DNA from: an uncultured Alphaproteobacteria bacterium | Lineage (GTDB): Bacteria; Pseudomonadota; Alphaproteobacteria; HIMB59 | Assembly (NCBI GenBank): GCA_902611415.1 | Contig: CACLZM010000001.1 | Coordinates: 124,001 to 188,000, forward strand | Length of the DNA: 64,000 nucleotides | Direction of reading: 5' to 3' | Part shown: piece after piece, positions 27,865-38,510 of the stretch | Layout of the letters: every line of letters starts with the position of its first letter | Position numbering within the stretch: position 1 is the stretch's first letter | Notes under the pieces: generated by a model | Database searches by the model: none | Told to the model about the DNA's origin: nothing | Seen by the model: only the letters and a program-made list of their open reading frames with translations | Program-made: the position numbers and the translations under genes

Positions 27865-29231
27865 AAATACTTCTACCAGCTTTATCTCCAACAATGGAAA
27901 CAGGTAACTTATTAAAATGGTTAGTTAAAGAGGGAGATAGTGTAGTTTCAGGAGATATTTTAGCAGAAATTGAGACTGATAAAGCTACTATGGAACTAGA
28001 GTCACCCGATGATGGTAAAGTTGAGAAAATACTAGTTAAAGAGGGCACTGAAAATATAAGTGTTAATACTGAGATAGCTCTACTTAAAGTTGATGGAGAG
28101 GAAATAGAGGAGTTACCAGAAAAACCTATTGAAAAATCTCCGCAAGTCTCCTCTAACGAATCTGAACCTCTTTCATCAGAATTAAATATTTCAATGAATT
28201 CTCTTTTAAATCAAACAAAAGAAAATTTAGGTGAAAAGAATTGGTCTGAAAAAGAAATATCTATGAGAGAGGCATTGAATCAAGCTATTGAAGAAGAAAT
28301 GAATTTAGACAAAGATGTTTTTCTCTTAGGAGAAGAGGTAGCTGAATATGATGGTGCATATAAAGTAACCCAAGGGCTTCTTGATAAATTTGGATCAAAA
28401 AGGGTTTTAGATACTCCTATTTCTGAACATGGTTTTACAGGTTTAGCTATTGGAGCAGCCATGGCAGGACTTAAGCCTATATGCGAATTTATGACTTTTA
28501 ATTTTTCTATGCAAGCGATTGATCAAATAGTTAATTCTGCTGCTAAATCTTTATATATGTCAGGTGGAGAAATAAATGTTCCTATAGTTTTTCGAGGCCC
28601 AAATGGTGCTGCGGCTAGAGTTGGAGCACAACATAGCCAATGTTTCATATCTTGGTTCTCTCATATTCCAGGCTTGATAGTAATTGCTCCTTCAAATGCA
28701 AGAGATGCAAAGGGTTTATTAAAATCATCTATTCGAAATCCCAATCCTGTTGTTTTTTTAGAACATGAATTACTCTATAAAGAAAAAACTAACGTACCAG
28801 AAGAGAACGACTTTTTAATTCCTATTGGTAAAGGCAATCTTATTAAAGAAGGTAAAGATGTCACTATTATTGGTTTTTCAATGAGTGTTCAAAGAATATT
28901 AAACACCCTCCCATCAATTGAAAAACTTGGGATTAGTCCTGATATTATAGATTTAAGATCAATTAAACCTCTAGATGAAGAATTAATATATAATTCCGTT
29001 AAGAAAACCAATAGAGTTGTAATTGTTGAGGATGGCTTTGGTAGTACAAGTTTTGGATCACACTTATCTTATTTAATTCAATCAAATTGCTTTGATTTCC
29101 TTGACTCAGAAATAATTAAAGTTAGTGGAAAAGATGTCCCAATGCCATATGCAGAAAATTTAGAAAAATTGGCATTACCCAACACCGATGAAATTGTATC
29201 TGCTGTTAAAAAAGTGTCATATATAAATTAA
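27861..29231 (+). CDS. pdhB: Pyruvate dehydrogenase E1 component, beta subunit, with lipoyl domain
   Basis: The 456-residue protein starts with a lipoyl domain (residues 1-78) whose modifiable lysine is K41 in ETDKATMELESP. A linker rich in Ser, Pro and Glu follows, then the transketolase-like E1 beta domain from about residue 133 (MREALNQAIEEEM, GLAIGAAMAGLKPI, RGPNGAAARVGAQHSQ, VVIVEDGFGS). The N-terminal lipoyl domain on E1 beta is a known alphaproteobacterial trait. It overlaps pdhC by 1 base. Confidence 0.97.
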   Translation: MKILLPALSPTMETGNLLKWLVKEGDSVVSGDILAEIETDKATMELESPDDGKVEKILVKEGTENISVNTEIALLKVDGEEIEELPEKPIEKSPQVSSNESEPLSSELNISMNSLLNQTKENLGEKNWSEKEISMREALNQAIEEEMNLDKDVFLLGEEVAEYDGAYKVTQGLLDKFGSKRVLDTPISEHGFTGLAIGAAMAGLKPICEFMTFNFSMQAIDQIVNSAAKSLYMSGGEINVPIVFRGPNGAAARVGAQHSQCFISWFSHIPGLIVIAPSNARDAKGLLKSSIRNPNPVVFLEHELLYKEKTNVPEENDFLIPIGKGNLIKEGKDVTIIGFSMSVQRILNTLPSIEKLGISPDIIDLRSIKPLDEELIYNSVKKTNRVVIVEDGFGSTSFGSHLSYLIQSNCFDFLDSEIIKVSGKDVPMPYAENLEKLALPNTDEIVSAVKKVSYIN

Positions 29232-30514
29232 TGTTATATGAAGTTAATTTACCTTCTTTATCTCCCACAATGGAGGAGGGTAAAATTGTTAAATGGATAA
29301 AAAAAGAAAAAGATCCAATATTAAGTGGTGAGGTTTTATTCGAAGTTGAAACAGATAAAGCTACAATGGAGTACGAGTCACCAGAAGATGGGTATATTGC
29401 TAAAATAATATCCAAGGAAGGTGAAACAGCAAATGTTAATCAATTAGTTGCAATAATTTCAGACGATTTGACTTTTACACAAGAGGATATAAATAATTTT
29501 CTAAAAAATAATAATTCAGATAATAAAATACAAACTTTAGAAATAAATCCTTCTGAAAATGATAAAGATTTTGTTTCAGATAAAATATTAATTACACCCT
29601 TAGCTAAAAAAATAGCTCAAAAAAATAATATTGATATTTCAAAAATAAAATCGTTTTCGAGAAGAATTCATACCGATGATCTTGATATAAATGAGAATTT
29701 AGATAACGGGGCTATAAGAGTATTTATATCTCCAATTGCCAAAAAAATCTCAAATGAAAAATCTATAGATTTATCAAAATTAAAAGGTACTGGTCCAGAT
29801 AATAGAATTATTTTAAGAGATGTATCAGACTCAAGTCATTTGTCTGAAAGTCCTAATATTAATAGATTACGACAAGCTATTGCAAAAGCAACAACACATT
29901 CCAAAAATAACATTCCACATTTTTATTTAAACACCAGGGTGAATGTAGCTACTCTATTAAAATTTAGAAAAGATCAAAAATTAAAAGGTAATAAGTACTC
30001 TTTAAATGCGATATTAATGCAATCTATATCAAATGCATTCAAAGCATTTCCAGACTCAAATTGTACATATAAGGATAATGGTGAATTTACTATTAATAAA
30101 GATCATAATATTGGTATTGCCGTTGACTCTAAGTTTGGCTTAAAAATGCCTGTAATCAAAAAGATCAATAATTTTAATTTAAATGAAATCAACTCCAATC
30201 TTAATGAAAAGATAAATTTAACAAGATATAATAAACTTTCACCCTCTGATCTGTCAGATGGTGTCATAAGTATATCTAATTTAGGTTCATTTAATATCCG
30301 TAGTTTTGATGCTATTATTTTACCAGGACAAACATACATATTAGCAGTAGGCCAGATTTTTGAGGATGTTTATGTGGACAAAGGAAAGATTGAAATAGGG
30401 AGTTTTATAAATTTGACATTATCATGTGATCATAGAGCTGTTGATGGAGTTTTAGCTTCACAATTTTTTTCTAGTGTTGTAAAAAATTTAGAAAATATTT
30501 CAGATGACAATTAA
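29231..30514 (+). CDS. pdhC: Pyruvate dehydrogenase E2 (dihydrolipoyl acetyltransferase)
   Basis: E2 is the core of the complex and transfers acetyl from lipoamide to CoA. The 427-residue chain has a lipoyl domain (residues 1-78, lysine K43 in ETDKATMEYESP), then two E3-binding-like segments, and a catalytic domain from about residue 205 with the active-site HRAVDG at 401-406. The first binding-like segment, ITPLAKKIAQ...NIDISKIK (121-140), lacks the GxGPxxR part; the second, ISPIAKKISN...GTGPDNR (166-192), looks complete. One such domain is normal, so this looks like an internal duplication. It overlaps lpd by 11 bases. Confidence 0.95.
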   Translation: MLYEVNLPSLSPTMEEGKIVKWIKKEKDPILSGEVLFEVETDKATMEYESPEDGYIAKIISKEGETANVNQLVAIISDDLTFTQEDINNFLKNNNSDNKIQTLEINPSENDKDFVSDKILITPLAKKIAQKNNIDISKIKSFSRRIHTDDLDINENLDNGAIRVFISPIAKKISNEKSIDLSKLKGTGPDNRIILRDVSDSSHLSESPNINRLRQAIAKATTHSKNNIPHFYLNTRVNVATLLKFRKDQKLKGNKYSLNAILMQSISNAFKAFPDSNCTYKDNGEFTINKDHNIGIAVDSKFGLKMPVIKKINNFNLNEINSNLNEKINLTRYNKLSPSDLSDGVISISNLGSFNIRSFDAIILPGQTYILAVGQIFEDVYVDKGKIEIGSFINLTLSCDHRAVDGVLASQFFSSVVKNLENISDDN

Positions 30515-31877
30515 GTATGATTTAACAATAGTAGGCGGTGGTCCTGGTGGATATGTTGCTGCTATAAAAGCTGCTCAACTTGGAATGAAGGTTGCTTTGT
30601 TTGAAGAGGATAAACTAGGAGGTGTATGTCTTAATTGGGGATGTATTCCAACTAAATCATTACTACATTCAGCAGAATTCATGGAAGAGGCTAATCATTT
30701 TGGGCTTAATAAGAAAGATCTTACCAAAATTGCTCTAGATAAAGTTGTTGAAATGTCAAGAACAGCATCTGATAATTTATCAAAAGGCGTTAACTCTCTT
30801 ATGAAAAAAAATAAAATAGATATTTATAAACATCGAGCATATCCCAAAAAAAAAGATAATGAATTTTTTGTAAATACAACTTCAGATGAAATTTCCTCTA
30901 AGAATATGATTATTGCTACGGGATGCAAACCTAGAACAATTGGTGAAATTAAATTTTCTAATTTAATTTGGAGTTCCAAAGAAGCAATGATACCTAAATT
31001 TCTTCCAAAAAAATTATGTATTATCGGATCAGGAGCCATTGGAATAGAGTTTGCAAGTATTTATAATGCTTTAGGTTCGGATGTTACAGTGTTTGAGTCT
31101 AAAAATAAGATTTTACCTCAGTTTGATGACGATATTTCAAATGAAGCAAAAAAAATATTTGAAAAAAAGGGTATTAAATTTGAATTAAATTCAAAAATTG
31201 AGAAAATTGTTGAAGACAAAAAGAACATATCCTTTAACAATACTGAGCAAAAGGTTGTATGTGATGCATTAATACTATCTGTAGGTGTTATACCTAATTT
31301 AGATAAAGACTTTATAAGTACCCTAAACTTAAATCTATCTGATACCGGTTATATTAATACCAACCATAATTATGAGACAAATATTAAGGGTTTATATGCC
31401 ATTGGTGATATCATTGGTGCTCCATGGTTAGCTCATAAAGCCATGCACGATGCCATAAATTGTGTGACTCATATTTCAACAGGTAATGATACTCACAAAC
31501 CAAAAGAAAATAATATCCCTGGTTGTATATATAGCTTACCACAAATAGCTACTGTTGGTTTCACTGAACAACAACTGAAAGATAATAATACTCCATACAA
31601 GACTGGTAATTTTCCATTTTTAGCAAATGGTAAATCACAAACTATGTCTAACTCATATGGTTTTGTTAAAACGCTCTTTAATTCTGAGACTGGAGAGGTA
31701 TTGGGCGCACATCTAATTGGACCTGATGTTACAGAAATGATAGCCACATTTGGCTTAGCTATTTCCTCTGAGTCAACAGAAGATGAATTTATTAATACTG
31801 TTTTTGCACATCCAACTTTATCAGAGTCTATTCATGAAAGCGTTCTATCAGCTTTTGAAAAACCTTTACATTTTTAA
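30504..31877 (+). CDS. lpdA: Dihydrolipoyl dehydrogenase (E3)
   Basis: E3 reoxidises dihydrolipoamide with FAD and NAD+. The 457-residue flavoprotein has the FAD site [20 protein letters not shown], the redox-active cysteines C42 and C47 in [14 protein letters not shown], the NAD site [31 protein letters not shown], and the C-terminal catalytic His-Glu in [10 protein letters not shown]. It closes the pdhABC-lpd operon, with lipA following after 2 bases. Confidence 0.97.
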   Translation: MTIKYDLTIVGGGPGGYVAAIKAAQLGMKVALFEEDKLGGVCLNWGCIPTKSLLHSAEFMEEANHFGLNKKDLTKIALDKVVEMSRTASDNLSKGVNSLMKKNKIDIYKHRAYPKKKDNEFFVNTTSDEISSKNMIIATGCKPRTIGEIKFSNLIWSSKEAMIPKFLPKKLCIIGSGAIGIEFASIYNALGSDVTVFESKNKILPQFDDDISNEAKKIFEKKGIKFELNSKIEKIVEDKKNISFNNTEQKVVCDALILSVGVIPNLDKDFISTLNLNLSDTGYINTNHNYETNIKGLYAIGDIIGAPWLAHKAMHDAINCVTHISTGNDTHKPKENNIPGCIYSLPQIATVGFTEQQLKDNNTPYKTGNFPFLANGKSQTMSNSYGFVKTLFNSETGEVLGAHLIGPDVTEMIATFGLAISSESTEDEFINTVFAHPTLSESIHESVLSAFEKPLHF

Positions 31878-31879
31878 AC

Positions 31880-32788
31880 ATGATCAGACATCCAGAAAAA
31901 ATTAAAAAATTTAACCCTACTACAATAAAAAAACCTAATTGGCTAAAAGTAAAAGCACCAACATCAAAAAAATATTTTGAGACACTAGATATAGTTAAAT
32001 CTCATAACTTAGTTACTGTCTGCCAAGAAGCTGCATGTCCAAATATTGGAGAATGTTGGGAAAAAAAACATGCAACTTTTATGATACTAGGAGATACCTG
32101 TACTAGAGCATGTGCATTTTGTAATGTAAAAACAGGTAAACCCTCAGAGCCACCAGATCCAATGGAACCACTTAACGTTGCTAAATCTGTTTTAAAATTA
32201 GGACTTAAACATGTTGTGGTAACAAGTGTAGACAGAGATGACTTACCTGACGGTGGTGCTCAGCATTTTATTGATACTATTAAGTACATAAGAGAACTAT
32301 CTAATCATACAACAATAGAAATTTTAACGCCGGATTTCCTAAGAAAAAATAGAAACTACATCGATATCGCAAAGGTGAAGCCTGATGTTTTTAATCACAA
32401 CTTAGAGACAGTTCCAAGAATCTATAAACAAATCAGACCTGGCTCAAATTATATTGAGAGTTTAAAGCTTTTAAGAGAAGTTAAAGAATTCGATAGATCA
32501 ATATTTACAAAGTCTGGTATTATGGTTGGGTTAGGTGAGGATTATTCAGAAATAATAGAAGTTCTAAAAGATATGAAAGCTTCTAATATTGATTTTGTCA
32601 CTATAGGTCAATACCTTCAGCCTTCTATTCATCATGAAAAAGTTCATAAGTTTTACTCTCCCGACGAGTTTAAAAGTCTTTATAATGTTTGCTTAGAATT
32701 AGGATTTAAAATGATTTCCTCCTCACCGATGACAAGGTCAAGTTATCACGCAGATGAAGACTTTGAAAAGCTAAAAAAAGTAGTTTAG
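31880..32788 (+). CDS. lipA: Lipoyl synthase
   Basis: This radical SAM enzyme inserts two sulfurs into octanoyl domains, such as those on PdhB and PdhC encoded just upstream. The 302-residue protein has the auxiliary cluster cysteines C48, C53 and C59 ([13 protein letters not shown]), the radical SAM motif C74, C78 and C81 (CTRACAFC), and the conserved C-terminal [12 protein letters not shown]. Placement after lpd links cofactor supply to enzyme. Its stop overlaps the convergent ispDF end by 4 bases. Confidence 0.98.
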   Translation: MIRHPEKIKKFNPTTIKKPNWLKVKAPTSKKYFETLDIVKSHNLVTVCQEAACPNIGECWEKKHATFMILGDTCTRACAFCNVKTGKPSEPPDPMEPLNVAKSVLKLGLKHVVVTSVDRDDLPDGGAQHFIDTIKYIRELSNHTTIEILTPDFLRKNRNYIDIAKVKPDVFNHNLETVPRIYKQIRPGSNYIESLKLLREVKEFDRSIFTKSGIMVGLGEDYSEIIEVLKDMKASNIDFVTIGQYLQPSIHHEKVHKFYSPDEFKSLYNVCLELGFKMISSSPMTRSSYHADEDFEKLKKVV

Positions 32789-33924
32789 TTATCTATCAGA
32801 GAAACATTCGACCAACAGGCTATAAAATTTCCTCTACCTATTAATCCAGATTTTTCATTTGTAGTAGCTTTGATAGAAATAACATTTTTATTAATATTAA
32901 GGTTCTTTGAAATACTCTGTAGAATACTCTTAAAATGTGGATTTATTTTAGGTTCTTCCGAAACGATCATTAGATCAATATTATTGATTATCTTTTTCTT
33001 TAAATTCATTTTGTTCAAAGCATAATTCAAAAAGTCTATTGAATTTCTATTTAAGTTTTTTTTGTTATTTGGAAAATATGTACCTATATCTCTACGAGAT
33101 AGTGCTCCTAGAATAGAGTCTGTTATAGCATGTAGTATTACATCTCCATCTGAATGAGAAATAACTTTTACTTTTGATTTTATTTTTGCACCACCAAGTT
33201 TTAATAAATTATTTTTATTAGTTTTTATAGTTCTGTGAATATCATAGCCAATTCCTACTAAGATATTCTTTTCAACTAATCTATTTAATGAAACTAATTC
33301 GTCTTTGTATGTAATTTTTAAATTTATTTCATTTTGTAATAAATATTTAATTTTAAATTTATTTTTTTCGTTTCTAAAAAGTTGACTGTCATCAGTTAAT
33401 AACTTTCTTTTATTTTTTTTATGTAAAAGAGAAATTTTATTTTTAATGAATCCTTGTGGTGTTTTAATAAGTTTAAGTTTTTCTCTGTCAATATTATCAT
33501 GACCAATAATAACAGTATCAGAACACTTAGTATAAGGAACTACACAATCATAATTTTTTTCTAATAAATTCTTAATTATGTTTTTGATTAATTTTTGAGA
33601 ATTTAACGGTCTAGCTGCATCATGTATGATTACGTATTTTGATTTAAATCTGGATTTGTTTAAAGCATTCTTTACACTTTCTGATCTTGTTTTTCCTCCT
33701 TTTATTACTTCTAAATCATCAAAATTGTTAATATTTGTGTTTTTTTGATTATTAATTATAAGGGTTATCTTTTTAAATTTAAGTTCTTTAATAAATTCAA
33801 TATTATGTACTAGTAAATTTTTATTTTTAAATTTTGCTAAAAGCTTATTTGTATTAGATGAAAATCGTAAACTATTACCGCCTGCAAGAAGTATAAAATG
33901 AATTTTAGAGTTATTTAATGTCAA
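32785..33924 (-). CDS. ispDF: Bifunctional IspD/IspF (MEP pathway)
   Basis: The 379-residue fusion carries MEP cytidylyltransferase (IspD, residues 1-220: [34 protein letters not shown]) and MEcPP synthase (IspF, from about 225: [51 protein letters not shown]). Fusion of these two non-consecutive steps is typical of alphaproteobacteria. The start can only be the TTG at 33924, because a stop lies three codons upstream and no ATG precedes the IspD P-loop. It therefore overlaps the start of the divergent ntrY gene by 7 bases. Confidence 0.95.
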   Translation of the reverse strand: MTLNNSKIHFILLAGGNSLRFSSNTNKLLAKFKNKNLLVHNIEFIKELKFKKITLIINNQKNTNINNFDDLEVIKGGKTRSESVKNALNKSRFKSKYVIIHDAARPLNSQKLIKNIIKNLLEKNYDCVVPYTKCSDTVIIGHDNIDREKLKLIKTPQGFIKNKISLLHKKNKRKLLTDDSQLFRNEKNKFKIKYLLQNEINLKITYKDELVSLNRLVEKNILVGIGYDIHRTIKTNKNNLLKLGGAKIKSKVKVISHSDGDVILHAITDSILGALSRRDIGTYFPNNKKNLNRNSIDFLNYALNKMNLKKKIINNIDLMIVSEEPKINPHFKSILQSISKNLNINKNVISIKATTNEKSGLIGRGNFIACWSNVSLIDN

Positions 33925-35942
33925 ATTATTTTAATAAATTTTCTGCATTTATATTGATTTCTATTTTTATAACGCTTTTTTCTTTAACTGTATATTCACT
34001 TATTTCATCAAATGAAATAGTCCGTAATGCTGAGCTTATTCAATATATTTTAATTGCTGATTTTGTATTTCTATTAATACTTCTTTTGTACTTATCAATT
34101 TTTTTTATTAATTACTTAAAATATAAAAATCGAGAGGTAGTAGGTCTTAGACTTTTCAATAAATTTTTTCTTTTTTTTGGTCTTTTTTCAATTATTCCTA
34201 GTGGGATAATACTGCTAGCATCTGCTATTTTTTTTAACATTGAAGTAAGCACTTGGTTAGGTCCAGCATTTAAATCTACAGTTAATAACTCTTATCAATT
34301 GGCACAGAAATATATTAACCAAACTGAAAGAGATCTCATAACAGACTCAAAGTTTATAAGAAATTATGTTCTTGCTGAAAGATTAATAGATAGAGATATT
34401 ATACAAAGATTTAATATTACAACCGTATACAATTACAATAATGGTAACCAATTTATTGAACATATTTCAGACGAAAAAATATTTTTATCAGACCAAAATT
34501 TAATGGATGCAAGCGCTAAAAGCGAAAACGATATTACTATTTTTTTTTCAAATGATCAGCTTTTCTCCAAAGTAAATTTAAATAACTCTAATTATTTATT
34601 GCTACTTAAAAATATTGATTTAGAAACATTAAATTATTATCAGAACATTATACAATCATACGAAGCTATAAATTCTATTGATAATAATAAAAGAAATATT
34701 CAAATAACTTTTTTTACTATCTATATAATTCTTTCTACGAGTTTAATTTTTATATTCATCATAATAGGAACAAATTTTAGTTTTAGATTGGCTAAACCAA
34801 TTAGAGATTTAAATAACTCAATTATAGACCTCAGAAAAGGAAAATATAAACAATTGGAATTTGAAAAATTGAGCAATAAGGATGATATCTCTGTGTTAAC
34901 AAACTCTTTTCATGAGATGAGTAAAACTATAATCAATCAAAAAAATAATCTACAGGAGGTTAATGCAACTATTAACGATCAATTGAGTTTTATAAACAAT
35001 ATTATTGAAAATTCACCATATGGTATTTTTGTTTTAAATAATAAATCAATGATTTTTGAAAATACAGCATCCGCAATATTTATTAGTAAAAAAAATACAT
35101 CATTTGAAAATTTTACTAAATTACTTTCAAACTATTTTAATAACAGTCAAAATTTTTATAAAAAATCGTACGAAATAAACTTAGAAGTTAAATTAGAAAA
35201 TATTCAAAAGTATTTTTTTGTGAAATCTATTTTTATTGATAATAATTCTCTATTTGATCAAATTATAATATTTAATGACTATACCGATCTAATATTTGCC
35301 GAAAAAAATAACGCCATTGCAGATCTTGCTAGAAAAATTTCTCATGAGATTAAAAATCCATTGACACCTATGCTTTTATCAACAGAATTTATTGAAAGTC
35401 AACTCGAAGATGAAGAATTAATTAATTCAATTAAATCTATTAAAAGACAAATTTTTTTAATTCAAAACCTTGTAAATGAATTTTCTACATATGCAAGATT
35501 GCCTAAAGCAAATATTACTAAGTTAAGTTTATCAGAAATTTGTTTAGTTTATATTGAGGAGTATAAAAGAAATTATGATAAAATTGAAATAATTCATAAT
35601 ATTGAAGAAAATCTATTTGTTAATTTTGATCATTCATATCTGGATATAATTTTTAATAATCTTTTCAAAAATTCAATTGAAGCTTTAAGATCAACTAATA
35701 ATCCTACAATTGAAATATCTTTAAAAAAAATAGCTAAAAAGTTGGTTTTAACCTTTTTTGATAATGGCCCTGGATTTGATGGTAATATTGATGACTTAAT
35801 TAAACCATATTTTTCAACAAAAAATTCATCTGGATTGGGATTATCTTTAATAAATAAAATAATTACTGACAACTCCTATAAGATGAATATAACAACGAAC
35901 AGCTATTCAGGATTTAAAATTGAAATAATTTTTTATGACTAA
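33918..35942 (+). CDS. ntrY: NtrY-type sensor histidine kinase
   Basis: This 674-residue membrane kinase pairs with the NtrX regulator downstream. It has three N-terminal membrane helices (about residues 8-28, 42-68 and 85-108), a periplasmic stretch, a further helix near 268-292, a HAMP linker, a PAS-like region after residue 350, the phospho-accepting H476 in ISHEIKNPLTPM, the N box NNLFKNSIEAL and the ATP-binding DNGPGF and SSGLGLSL boxes. NtrYX responds to nitrogen or redox state in studied alphaproteobacteria; the signal here is unknown. It overlaps ntrX by 8 bases. Confidence 0.93.
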   Translation: MSNYFNKFSAFILISIFITLFSLTVYSLISSNEIVRNAELIQYILIADFVFLLILLLYLSIFFINYLKYKNREVVGLRLFNKFFLFFGLFSIIPSGIILLASAIFFNIEVSTWLGPAFKSTVNNSYQLAQKYINQTERDLITDSKFIRNYVLAERLIDRDIIQRFNITTVYNYNNGNQFIEHISDEKIFLSDQNLMDASAKSENDITIFFSNDQLFSKVNLNNSNYLLLLKNIDLETLNYYQNIIQSYEAINSIDNNKRNIQITFFTIYIILSTSLIFIFIIIGTNFSFRLAKPIRDLNNSIIDLRKGKYKQLEFEKLSNKDDISVLTNSFHEMSKTIINQKNNLQEVNATINDQLSFINNIIENSPYGIFVLNNKSMIFENTASAIFISKKNTSFENFTKLLSNYFNNSQNFYKKSYEINLEVKLENIQKYFFVKSIFIDNNSLFDQIIIFNDYTDLIFAEKNNAIADLARKISHEIKNPLTPMLLSTEFIESQLEDEELINSIKSIKRQIFLIQNLVNEFSTYARLPKANITKLSLSEICLVYIEEYKRNYDKIEIIHNIEENLFVNFDHSYLDIIFNNLFKNSIEALRSTNNPTIEISLKKIAKKLVLTFFDNGPGFDGNIDDLIKPYFSTKNSSGLGLSLINKIITDNSYKMNITTNSYSGFKIEIIFYD

Positions 35943-37182
35943 AATATTGGTAATTGATGATGAACTAGAAATTTGTAAACAAATTTCGCTTATACTTTCT
36001 AAACATGGATATGATGTTACATACGCTAATTCATATAAAGAATTTGTTGATCTTGAACTAAGAAATTTTGATTATGATGTATTATTAGTAGATTTATGGC
36101 TAAAAAATAGCTCAAAACAAGGGATAGACATAATTGAATATTTAAAAAATAAACATGAAAATTTAGTAATTATTTCCTTTAGTGGTCATGCAAATATAGA
36201 TAACGCAATCGAGTCTGTTAAAGCAGGAGCAAACGACTTTATTGAAAAGCCATTTGAAACTAAAAAACTTATTCATATAATCCAAAAAAATTTACTCGAA
36301 CTAAAACAACGTGTTACAATTAATAATTATAGAAACAAAATCTCATTTCATTCAAAAATAGATTCTATTGGTTATGGTAAATATATTGAGAATATTTTCA
36401 AAAATCTGACTAAGATAAAAAATAATTCCTCTATTTTAATTATAGGACCTAATGGAATTGGAAAAAACTTTCTTGCAAATACTATTCACATGAATTTATC
36501 ATCTAGTAATCCTGATACATTTATTAACTTAAATGAAAATTTAATGAACGAGTCTGATTTATTAAAATTAAGTTCATTACATAATTATTTTACTATTTAT
36601 TTGAATGATTATGAGAATTTTAATCAAATTGAACTACTAAATTATTTAAATTTAGTAAAAAGTAAAAAAATAAATGCTTCTATTATATTTGATAGTAAAA
36701 AAATAGATATGAAAGATCCATTTGTAAATAATATTGATCACAAAATTATATTAAATCCATTAACTTTAAGAAAAGATGAAATTTTCCCGCTATTTAAACA
36801 TTATTTAAATATTTTTGTTCTAAAGAAATTTGATAATAAAATTAAAATTGATGATGACGTGAAGAAATTATTATTAAATCATACCTGGCCTGGAAACATA
36901 TTTGAATTAATGAATCTCTCTGAAAACATAACAGGACTACTAACAGATAATAATTTATTTGTATCAAAAAAATTAATTGAAGATTTGATGAATAACTCAA
37001 TAGATAGTACTGATCTTTATGACTTAAATTTTAGAGAAGCTAAGGATAAATTTGAAAAAGATTATCTTCTTCAAAAATTAAGAATAAATAATTTTAATAT
37101 GACATTGACTGCTAAAATGCTCAAACTAGATAGAGTATCTTTGTACCGAAAAGTTAAATCATTGAAAATAAATATAGATTAA
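35935..37182 (+). CDS. ntrX: NtrX-type response regulator with degenerate AAA+ domain
   Basis: The 415-residue protein has a receiver domain (residues 1-120, phospho-acceptor D53 in LLVDLWLK, and KP in DFIEKPFE), a reduced AAA+ domain and a C-terminal Fis-type helix-turn-helix (MTLTAKMLKLDRVSLYRKVK). The Walker A reads GPNGIGKN rather than GExGTGKE, the Walker B region reads IYLNDYEN, and I see no GAFTGA sigma-54 contact loop. It probably acts as a DNA-binding regulator that does not open sigma-54 promoters. Its stop overlaps the trkA start as TAATG. Confidence 0.93.
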   Translation: MTKILVIDDELEICKQISLILSKHGYDVTYANSYKEFVDLELRNFDYDVLLVDLWLKNSSKQGIDIIEYLKNKHENLVIISFSGHANIDNAIESVKAGANDFIEKPFETKKLIHIIQKNLLELKQRVTINNYRNKISFHSKIDSIGYGKYIENIFKNLTKIKNNSSILIIGPNGIGKNFLANTIHMNLSSSNPDTFINLNENLMNESDLLKLSSLHNYFTIYLNDYENFNQIELLNYLNLVKSKKINASIIFDSKKIDMKDPFVNNIDHKIILNPLTLRKDEIFPLFKHYLNIFVLKKFDNKIKIDDDVKKLLLNHTWPGNIFELMNLSENITGLLTDNNLFVSKKLIEDLMNNSIDSTDLYDLNFREAKDKFEKDYLLQKLRINNFNMTLTAKMLKLDRVSLYRKVKSLKINID

Positions 37183-38510
37183 TGAATATTCTTATACTTG
37201 GCTCAGGAATAGTTGGTGCAAATCTTGCAAAAAAATTATCAGAACAAGGAAAAAATGTTTTTCTTTTAGATGATGATGCCAATGAATTAAAAAATCTTGC
37301 AGAAAGATTTGATATAAAAACAATTTATGATGACCCTTTGAATCCCTCATTCTATAAAAATTTTGAATCTAAAATTGATTGTTTTATAGCTGTTACACGA
37401 AGTGATGAAAAAAATATTATAACAAGTAAATTTGCAAAAGAATTTTTAAAAGTTGATACTTCAATTGCAAGAGTTAGAAATCAAAATTTAATTTTAGATG
37501 AAAATAAATCATTATTGATTGAATCAAATAGTTTTCTTGATCATATTATATCTCCCGAATGGGAGGTATCTAACAATATATTTGAGAAGATTCATTTACC
37601 TGGAGCTTTTTTTAGTGAATCTTTAATTACTCAAGATTATTTATTAATTGGAATGCAGTCATCTAACTTATTTAAAAATCATACATATGATGAAATAAAA
37701 GTTTTCTTTAAAACCAATAACCTTTGTTATTTAGGCCATAGTAAAGAAGATAAAATAAATTTTGATTTTAAAAATATATCAATCTCAGATCAACTCTATC
37801 TATTAATCAAAAAAAAATATTTGAATAAACTTATAAAGTTCTTTGGTTTTAAAGATTATGTATTAGATGTTCTTATTGTTGGTGGGGGAAATATTGGTCA
37901 AAATTTATCAACTTTAATTGAACAAGACGATCAAGAAATAAACTTGAAAATTTTAGAACTAGATAAAGAACGTTGTAATTTTTTAGCTGGTCTACTCAAA
38001 AATACGACAATCTTTCATGGCGATGCTCTCGATCAAACTTTGTACGAAGAAATTAAACTGAACAATTCTGATTTAGTAATTACCGTCACAGATAATGATC
38101 AAATTAATACAATATTGTCAATAATTGCTAAAAAAAGAGGGTCTAAATCAGTTATATCAGTAATTAATAATGAGTCGTACTCATCTTTTGCAAATGATTT
38201 GGGCATAGATGTTATAATTAACCCAAGAGAGTTAACAACATCTAGAATAATTGAAAAAATTTCTAAAGGCTCTCTTTTATCTTATCATTCTATTTTTAAA
38301 GATGAGTACATAATTTATGAAATAAAATATAAAAATGAGATATATGAAAATATAAAAAAATCTGAAGTTATAAATCACATATGTACCTTAACTAATGAAA
38401 CATTAGAGTTAAAAAATGATGATCACATACCTTTGAATAACGATATATTAATCTTATGTGTTTCTCGAAAAGACTCTCATATTTTAGAAAAAATAATAAA
38501 TGATGATTGA
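37182..38510 (+). CDS. trkA: Trk system potassium uptake regulator TrkA
   Basis: TrkA is the cytoplasmic NAD(H)-binding gating subunit of Trk potassium channels. The 442-residue protein contains two RCK modules: ILILGSGIVGANLAKKL at the N terminus and VLIVGGGNIGQNLSTLIE at about residue 230, each with a following RCK_C part. ntrY-ntrX-trkA is a conserved alphaproteobacterial order, usually followed by hfq, which is absent here. No trkH membrane subunit is in the window. Confidence 0.95.
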   Translation: MNILILGSGIVGANLAKKLSEQGKNVFLLDDDANELKNLAERFDIKTIYDDPLNPSFYKNFESKIDCFIAVTRSDEKNIITSKFAKEFLKVDTSIARVRNQNLILDENKSLLIESNSFLDHIISPEWEVSNNIFEKIHLPGAFFSESLITQDYLLIGMQSSNLFKNHTYDEIKVFFKTNNLCYLGHSKEDKINFDFKNISISDQLYLLIKKKYLNKLIKFFGFKDYVLDVLIVGGGNIGQNLSTLIEQDDQEINLKILELDKERCNFLAGLLKNTTIFHGDALDQTLYEEIKLNNSDLVITVTDNDQINTILSIIAKKRGSKSVISVINNESYSSFANDLGIDVIINPRELTTSRIIEKISKGSLLSYHSIFKDEYIIYEIKYKNEIYENIKKSEVINHICTLTNETLELKNDDHIPLNNDILILCVSRKDSHILEKIINDD

